This document shows, piece after piece, positions 59,034-64,000 of a stretch of 64,000 bases of DNA. The translations under genes were made by a program, and so were the position numbers. The first letter of the stretch is position 1, and each line of letters begins with the position of its first letter. The notes under the pieces are model-generated. The model saw nothing but the letters and a program-made list of their open reading frames with translations. It had not been told where the DNA came from and searched no databases. Source of the stretch: an uncultured Chlorobiaceae bacterium (lineage in GTDB: Bacteria > Bacteroidota > Chlorobiia > Chlorobiales > Chlorobiaceae); the NCBI GenBank assembly GCA_903869365.1, contig CAIPYV010000114.1, forward strand, positions 39,012 through 103,011, read 5' to 3'.

Positions 59034-60200
59034 ATGATGGTCTTTTCAAAAACACAGCGCATCGCAGCAATATCCTTTGCGGCAGTCGCCCTCACTCTTT
59101 TTGTTATCTTCAAACCCTCCGCACTTCCTGTGGATTCAGGTGAAGTCCGGCGAGGCCCTCTTCAGATTACCCTTGATGCCGAAGGTGTAACTCGGGTGAA
59201 TGATCGCTTTGTTATTGCCGCTCCGGTAACAGGGAAACTCATCAGAATAACTCTGGAAGAGGGCGACCGGGTACGAAAAGGGGATGTTGTCGCTGCGGTG
59301 GTACCTCCTGAACTTAATGCGCGTGAGTATCGGGAAGCTGCAGCAAGGGCCCGCTCAGCCCGTGCAATGCTCGATGAAGCGATTGCCCGCCAGAAAAGAG
59401 CCCTTCTTGGTTTTTCACAGGCCGATCGTCGTTCAGAGCGCTACCGGAAACTCTACAGTGAGGGTGCGGTGTCAAAGGAGGCCTTCGAAGTTGCAGAGAA
59501 CGAAGCCGGAGTGCTGAAAAGGGAGGTTGAGGCCGCCCGTTCAGCGGTCGAAGGAGCGCGTCAGAGTTTTGAGGCTCTTCAGGCACCGGTTGACCTGAAG
59601 ATATCAGGAAAACCGGTTACTGTTCTCTCTCCGGCTGACGGGCGAATTCTTCGTATTCATGAAAAGAGTGAACGCGTTATCAATGCGGGCTCTCCGCTTG
59701 TTGATATCGGTGATTCCACGGCAATAGAGATCGTTATCGATGTCCTCTCCTCTGATGCCACAAAAGTCCGGCCAGGACATCGGGTTGTGATCCGTGATTG
59801 GGGCGGCGAAAAGGAGCTTCAGGGAGTCGTGAAAACTATCGCTCCGGGGGCATTCACCAAGATATCTGCACTTGGTATCGAAGAAAAACGAGTGAATATT
59901 GTAGCCCTCCTCAACGAGTATGAACCTCTGCTTGGCGACAACTTCCGCGTTCAGGCCAAAATTGTGCTTCGTGAAGCCACTCATGTACTCCAGGTGCCGG
60001 TCAGCAGTCTCTTCAGAGGTCGGGATGAGTGGCGCCTTTTTGTGATTGAAGATGGCAAAGCTGTTGAAAGAAGTGTGAAAATCGGCATACGCGGAGCCTT
60101 TCAGGCCGAGGTGCTCTCAGGAGTCACGGCGGGTCAGAAAGTGGTGGTGCATCCCACCAATGAACTCAAGGATGGGACAAGGGTGAAGATGCAGGAGTAA
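59034..60200 (+). CDS. Periplasmic adaptor (membrane fusion) protein of the ABC exporter
   Basis: A 388-residue HlyD/MacA-type adaptor. One N-terminal anchor helix (IAAISFAAVALTLFVIF) is followed by a lipoyl half (VIAAPVTGKLIRITLEEGDRVRKGDVVAAV), a coiled-coil hairpin (about 95-175, AARARSARAMLDEAIARQKR), the other lipoyl half (TVLSPADGRILRIHEKSERVINAGSPLVDIGD) and barrel/membrane-proximal domains. It would bridge the FtsX-like permease to an outer-membrane channel encoded elsewhere. The start ATG directly follows the permease stop (TAG ATG ATG); the second ATG is also possible. It is the last gene of the operon. Confidence 0.9.
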   Translation: MMVFSKTQRIAAISFAAVALTLFVIFKPSALPVDSGEVRRGPLQITLDAEGVTRVNDRFVIAAPVTGKLIRITLEEGDRVRKGDVVAAVVPPELNAREYREAAARARSARAMLDEAIARQKRALLGFSQADRRSERYRKLYSEGAVSKEAFEVAENEAGVLKREVEAARSAVEGARQSFEALQAPVDLKISGKPVTVLSPADGRILRIHEKSERVINAGSPLVDIGDSTAIEIVIDVLSSDATKVRPGHRVVIRDWGGEKELQGVVKTIAPGAFTKISALGIEEKRVNIVALLNEYEPLLGDNFRVQAKIVLREATHVLQVPVSSLFRGRDEWRLFVIEDGKAVERSVKIGIRGAFQAEVLSGVTAGQKVVVHPTNELKDGTRVKMQE

Positions 60201-60321
60201 ATGAGCGATTCTCTCTCCTGTCCACAATTCTGATTGTTATATTGTTATCGAACCCGCTGTCGTTTCAGGTTAAGGTCATAGAAAAGAGGCTCATATTTTT
60301 GTTAACTGAATTGGAGTTACT

Positions 60322-61650
60322 ATCGTTATTCAACAACGTCCCCTATCGTTAGTTATTATTGGTGGGGGAGCGGCAGGGATGTCGGCGGCTATTGCTGCAA
60401 GACGGGGAGCTGAAGCCTCTGGTATTGCTTGTTCCATAACGCTTTTGGAGCGTAATCAGCGTCTCGGGACAAAAATCAGGATATCCGGAGGAGGAAAGTG
60501 TAATGTAACCCATCAGGGTACGCCGGCAGAGATGCTTGAGCAGGGTTTTCTTCGTCTCAATGAACGGCGTTTTTTACGCAATGCTCTCTACGGTTTTTCA
60601 AGCAGTGACCTGCTGGAGTTACTGCATTCCCGAGGAGTTGAAACCGAGGTGCGACCGGACGGCAAAGTGTTTCCTTTAAGCGGAGATGCCTCTTCGGTAG
60701 CCCTGGCATTTGAAGAGTTGCTCAAGGAGTTGTCAGTTCAGCTGCTCTTTTCCTGCAGGGTTCGGAGTGTTGAACGAAAGGATGGCTTGTTTCATATTAC
60801 CACCACGGCTGAAACATTGACTGCGGATGCGGTTATTCTCGCCACCGGCGGCGTTTCATACTCCGCAACAGGCACCACGGGTGACGGCCTTGTTATTGCC
60901 CGAAAACTGGGTCACACCATCAAAGAGCCCTCAGCAGCGCTGGCACCGGTCTTTACCCTCAAGGCTCCCCCTGCATCTCTTTCAGGAGTATCGCTTCGTT
61001 CGGCAGGCCTAGTCGCCTCTGCTGGAGGTAAGTGTATCGAACGGCGCGGTGACCTGCTCTTTACGCATCGCGGCTTCAGCGGTCCTGCAGCATTGTCCCT
61101 TTCGCGCGATATCGCCGAACTCTGCCGTGATTTTGGCAGTGCATCTCTTTTTGCCGACCTTTTTCCCGAACACAATCCCGCTGAACTTGATCATCAGCTT
61201 CTTCAGCATGCACGCAAACATGGCGCCCAGATGGTTCGAAAGTTCCTCCAGATATGCCCGATAGCTCCCTCCCTCAAAAAAGGGTTCATCGAAGCACCTT
61301 ATGGCACCATTCCCACAGCTCTTGTCCCCTTTATTATTCGTCACGCCCTCCTCGAAATCGACATAACCTGGAGCACCCTTCAAAAAGAGCAGAGACAATC
61401 CCTGCTCACAGTTCTGAAGAGGTTTCCGCTCGGCACCGTGCGCAATGTACCACTCGATCAAGGCGAAGTCTCAGCCGGAGGCATACTCCTTGGAGAAGTA
61501 AACCCAAAAACCATGCAGTCAAGAGTTCTCCCAAACCTCTTCCTCTGCGGCGAATTGCTCGACTATGCAGGCGAAATAGGCGGCTATAACCTCCAGGCCG
61601 CCATTTCCACAGGATGGACAGCCGGCATAAACGCGCTAAAAAAGTGCTGA
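60322..61650 (+). CDS. HI0933-family NAD(P)/FAD-dependent oxidoreductase with probable non-AUG start
   Basis: The first ATG (60379) lies inside the FAD-binding loop: translation from there would begin GMSAAIAARRG and lose the strand LVIIGGGAAG. In the same frame the open reading continues upstream to a stop at 60307, with SD-like GGAG at 60313-60316 and an ATC at 60322 five bases further; an ATT at 60328 is the other choice. No ATG, GTG or TTG exists there. The rest is a normal member: RISGGGKCNVTHQG, VILATGGVSYSATGTTGDG, THRGFSGPAALSLSRD, ILLGEVNPKTMQSRVLPNLFLCGELLDYAGEIGGYN (in pieces). Members reduce or dehydrogenate unknown substrates. 442 residues from ATC. Confidence 0.85.
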   Translation: MVIQQRPLSLVIIGGGAAGMSAAIAARRGAEASGIACSITLLERNQRLGTKIRISGGGKCNVTHQGTPAEMLEQGFLRLNERRFLRNALYGFSSSDLLELLHSRGVETEVRPDGKVFPLSGDASSVALAFEELLKELSVQLLFSCRVRSVERKDGLFHITTTAETLTADAVILATGGVSYSATGTTGDGLVIARKLGHTIKEPSAALAPVFTLKAPPASLSGVSLRSAGLVASAGGKCIERRGDLLFTHRGFSGPAALSLSRDIAELCRDFGSASLFADLFPEHNPAELDHQLLQHARKHGAQMVRKFLQICPIAPSLKKGFIEAPYGTIPTALVPFIIRHALLEIDITWSTLQKEQRQSLLTVLKRFPLGTVRNVPLDQGEVSAGGILLGEVNPKTMQSRVLPNLFLCGELLDYAGEIGGYNLQAAISTGWTAGINALKKC

Positions 61651-61651
61651 A

Positions 61652-61722
61652 TGCTGAGTAAAAAGTGCCAAGTACAAAAAAGAGCCATCTCAGCACTCGG
61701 CACTTTCAACTCTGCACTTTCT
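61652..61722. repeat. Imperfect inverted repeat between convergent genes
   Basis: TGCTGAG (61652-61658) and AAAAAGTGCC (about 61661-61670) recur as complements CTCAGCA and GGCACTTT (about 61689-61710), then a further GCACTTTC at about 61714. The order is A-B-A'-B', so it is not one simple hairpin; it looks like two copies of a short element in opposite orientation. It lies between two convergent genes and may serve as a terminator for both. Confidence 0.5.
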
Positions 61723-61723
61723 T

Positions 61724-62656
61724 TCATGAGCATGAATATGCAGGTTCTTTTGTTGCCAGATTCATCGTTCGGATTTCAAACCTTGTATGTTCGAGGTCAA
61801 AGGTGAATTTCGGGTTGTCGTGAAACATGACCAACTTCTTTTCAAAGCGGACTTTCATCGGGACACTCACCTTGCGCTCATCCCCACAGACGTTGTTTTT
61901 CACTCCAGGATGAAAGAGTTCCGCGTTTTGTTCCTTGACGGTGACGTGCACGGCATGATCGACAGTACTGAGCGCCTCAATAGAACCATCTTCGGCGAGC
62001 TGCACCGAGTTGATGTCTCCGTGTATTCCATTCGGCTCATTATCCCATGAGGTTATGACACCAATCGGGGTAGAGATGTCAATTTTTTTCTGCGGCTCAA
62101 ACGAACGGATGGCGCCCGATTCATAAAAGGCAAGCCCTTTCCTCACAACAATCTCTCCCATCGGAGTTGTGATCGTCAGTGTCTGACCCGGCCAGAGTGT
62201 TATGCTTTTCAGGGCTCCGCTCTCGTAGAACTGCAGGCCGATCAGCTTGGCGGTCAGCGTTCCCAGCGGTGAGTTGAAGGTGATGTCCTGAGCAAGCGCA
62301 AACTCGTTTTTCCACGACCAGAAGCCGCTCAGCTTACCGTCAAGCGAAAAAATTCTTTTGATGCTGCCGTTTTTATGAAAAGTAACCAGCTCAGCGGGAA
62401 TACTGCCGACCGGAGTTTCAAGGATGGTTTGTGATTGCAGGGCAATTGATTTCAGTGAACCGTCCTTATAGAAATACATAGGCTTGACCGAACGTCTTCC
62501 CATGTCTTCGGCTTCGTACTGAGGAATCAGCGTGCCATAAGGGGTTTCAAGGCTGTTTTCTTCAGTGACAAGACAGCCGTCCATTTTGCCGTTCGAAAAG
62601 AGGCTGCGAAACTCAACCCCTGTAAGGTCGCCGTAGAGTGTGCTGACTGTAGACAT
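61724..62656 (-). CDS. Repeat protein with MORN-like units, function unknown
   Basis: A 310-residue protein I cannot assign. It is built from about seven units of 35-45 residues, each with a variant of T-P-x-G-x-(L/I) followed after 15-25 residues by F-(Y/H)-x-(D/N/S)-G-(S/A)-(L/I)-(K/R)-(S/R)-(I/F). Examples are TPYGTLIPQY with FYKDGSLKSI, TPVGSIPAEL with FHKNGSIKRI, SPLGTLTAKL with FYESGALKSI and TPMGEIVVRK with FYESGAIRSF. This resembles MORN-type or YwqK-like beta-hairpin repeats. There is no signal peptide. The last 60 residues carry a different, strand-rich part (VPMKVRFEKKLVMF). The gene stands alone. Confidence 0.7.
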   Translation of the reverse strand: MSTVSTLYGDLTGVEFRSLFSNGKMDGCLVTEENSLETPYGTLIPQYEAEDMGRRSVKPMYFYKDGSLKSIALQSQTILETPVGSIPAELVTFHKNGSIKRIFSLDGKLSGFWSWKNEFALAQDITFNSPLGTLTAKLIGLQFYESGALKSITLWPGQTLTITTPMGEIVVRKGLAFYESGAIRSFEPQKKIDISTPIGVITSWDNEPNGIHGDINSVQLAEDGSIEALSTVDHAVHVTVKEQNAELFHPGVKNNVCGDERKVSVPMKVRFEKKLVMFHDNPKFTFDLEHTRFEIRTMNLATKEPAYSCS

Positions 62657-62863
62657 GATTATTGCGTTTATTTATACGTTGAACAAGGTGTTGAACAATC
62701 CATTGTACCTCTATCATTGCAATAAGTATGCCGATAAAATTAATCCTGTTTTAAGTGCTTATATAATTATGTTTTAGTGTTTTTTATTGTGGACACTTGT
62801 CAGTGTGGAATAGTAACAAATTTGTTGGAATGAGATGTTGATCTACATTATTGTAGAAAAAGA

Positions 62864-62888
62864 CACAGAGCCCTTGTGAGACTCTGTG
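62864..62888 (-). terminator. Terminator of the DinB gene
   Basis: CACAGAG and CTCTGTG form a seven-base stem with an 11-base loop, 38 bases after the DinB stop (minus strand), followed on that strand by TCTTTTTC. This fits rho-independent termination. Confidence 0.7.
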
Positions 62889-62925
62889 GATGAATAATGC
62901 GACGAGAGGTTGTGTATGAACACGG

Positions 62926-63450
62926 TTATTTTCGGTAGAGATGCATGGTATTGACTGGTTTACCCTGCAATTTCAGGTAATAGAAAAGCTGTGCCTTGTG
63001 CTGGTTAAAGTGATCGATCATGCTCAGCAGGCGTTTTCCCAGGTTGACAGGTGTCGGGTCCCATGGTGCCGGTGCCAGCCTGGAGAAAAGATCCTCTTCG
63101 CTGCAATGGGCAACAGCGTCAAGAGCTGTTTGTCTGTCTGTCGCGAGCAGTGCAAGTGCCTCCTCAAGAGTGGCGACACTCTTCAGTTTTTCGGCAGGAG
63201 GGAGATTTTTTTCAGTTGTTTTATCATGCATATCGCTATGAGCAGGCATTGCCCACTGGCCTGTAGTAAAACCTTTTATAGGCATACCGCATGACTGGGT
63301 GAGGTGGAAGAGCAATTGACCAGTGGTCATCCAGTTATTGGTTTCCGACGGCTTCCATGAAAGATCGTTTTCATCAAGAAGCTTTATCAGGCGTTCCGTG
63401 ACGTTGAACGTTTCGTTGATTTGTTGCTGCAATAGTTCATGCCAGTTCAT
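62926..63450 (-). CDS. DinB-family protein
   Basis: A 174-residue four-helix protein of the DinB/YfiT type. WHELLQQQINETFNVTERLIKLLDENDLSWKPSETNNWMTTGQLLFHL carries the first metal-binding histidine (QLLFHLTQS) and MIDHFNQHKAQLFYYLKLQG holds the H-x3-H pair near the C-terminus, as in the metal-binding family. Members are thiol-dependent transferases or stress proteins; the substrate is unknown. It is expressed alone and ends at a terminator. Confidence 0.85.
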   Translation of the reverse strand: MNWHELLQQQINETFNVTERLIKLLDENDLSWKPSETNNWMTTGQLLFHLTQSCGMPIKGFTTGQWAMPAHSDMHDKTTEKNLPPAEKLKSVATLEEALALLATDRQTALDAVAHCSEEDLFSRLAPAPWDPTPVNLGKRLLSMIDHFNQHKAQLFYYLKLQGKPVNTMHLYRK

Positions 63451-64000
63451 CTTCTTTTAGTTTAAAGGGTTATTTTCTGTTGCAAAGATACCTCAACCAT
63501 ACAGACACATTTCATGAGCTTCTATAATACATGATAAAATATCAATAAGCACAAAAAGGCGGTTTTCCCTCTTGGGGATTGTATTTATTTAGGGTTAAGT
63601 GATCAGTTGCATGAATGCTCTTCGGGGATATCAGTTCGAGTATGGGATAGTAATCCAATTTATCGTTTAATAGTTTGCGTTTTTTGCATAATACATACCT
63701 TTAGCAGTCAAAAATCCCCGAAAAGCCAATAAAATCAAGGGGTGTTTTTCTCTTTGTCGTGCCTAATGATAATAAATACGTAGTTATCTTGCTTTCAATT
63801 TTTCTTTGGCAGATTATTTTTCTTGTTGTAAACTCCGAGTAAGAACGTTAAATATCAGTAACAAAGCAGAAAATCATACTCATTACAGTGTTATTACGTA
63901 TAAAATTGGAGAATTTAACAAAAAAGTTTTATTATGTATTTCTATAAAAAAATAAACTTAATTTTAAACAAATTAATAATTACCTAAGTTGATCGATCTG
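63451..64000. other. AT-rich region at the right edge without a recognisable gene
   Basis: 550 bases in which I see no supported gene on either strand. There is a weak dyad near 63706-63757 (AAAAATCCCC ... GGGGTGTTTTT) that could be part of a terminator, and a long A/T-rich tract from 63890 on. It may be the promoter region of the next gene outside the window. Confidence 0.5.

Overview
The window looks like chromosome of a green sulfur bacterium (Chlorobiaceae, a Chlorobium/Pelodictyon-type organism). The clearest marker is a 75-residue chlorosome envelope protein of the CsmB/CsmF type at 45505-45732. It is supported by a Get3d-like ATPase with a C-terminal alpha-crystallin-like domain, soluble c-type cytochromes of the c-555 type, and a large cobalamin gene set that fits the B12 demand of bacteriochlorophyll makers. 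Gene density is high. I saw no transposase, phage, CRISPR, tRNA or rRNA gene.

Layout. (1) 1-12713, minus strand: an exopolysaccharide/surface-glycan locus. A signalling block (two receiver-PAS-PP2C phosphatases flanking a receiver-PAS-PAS histidine kinase, then a sigma54 activator) is followed by a good sigma54-type promoter (about 5801-5815). Behind it lies an operon of a receiver-like protein, a WecG/TagA glycosyltransferase, an ExoY/WbaP-type initiating sugar transferase, STAS protein, nucleotidyltransferase/left-handed-beta-helix protein, second STAS protein, RsbW-like ATPase, GT2 glycosyltransferase and a serine-acetyltransferase-like protein running off the left edge. (2) 13000-24643: housekeeping and transport (outer-membrane TorF-like protein, another RsbW-like ATPase, pgi, an unusual P-II protein with amt, purB, CCA-adding enzyme, Gfo/Idh/MocA oxidoreductase, MFS transporter, and a BtuF-like lipoprotein). 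(3) 25395-35099: a cobalamin riboswitch and one long plus-strand operon, btuB-cobQ-cobD-cbiB-cobO-btuC-btuD(fusion)-cbiR. With divergent btuF and downstream cobU-cobT-cobS (52880-55273) this gives cobamide import, lower-ligand removal and rebuilding of the nucleotide loop.

(4) 35166-45732: an atypical Nramp transporter, a degenerate ECF-sigma-like protein with a GT4 glycosyltransferase, a two-component system whose upstream DNA is full of CTTAA/TTAAG elements, a monoheme outer-membrane protein, a decayed cytochrome gene next to an intact one, the Get3d-like ATPase, an outer-membrane protein and the chlorosome protein. (5) 45961-47352: two small unrecognised proteins that share a near-identical C-terminal tag (one has a Nif11-like N-terminus), convergent with a formylglycine-generating-enzyme-like protein. 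This is my best candidate for something undescribed. (6) 47659-55715: a Co/Ni energy-coupling transporter (CbiM, PDGLE protein, CbiQ, CbiO), a glycerol-dehydrogenase-like enzyme, an archaeal-type S-adenosylmethionine synthetase, cobUTS and a membrane-anchored SET protein. (7) 55927-63450: a MacB/DevCA-like ABC exporter with adaptor, a HI0933-family flavoprotein that seems to use a non-AUG start, a repeat protein and a DinB protein. The last 550 bases hold no gene that I can see.

Everything here is from reading the sequence. Family assignments rest on motifs recognised by eye and not on database searches.
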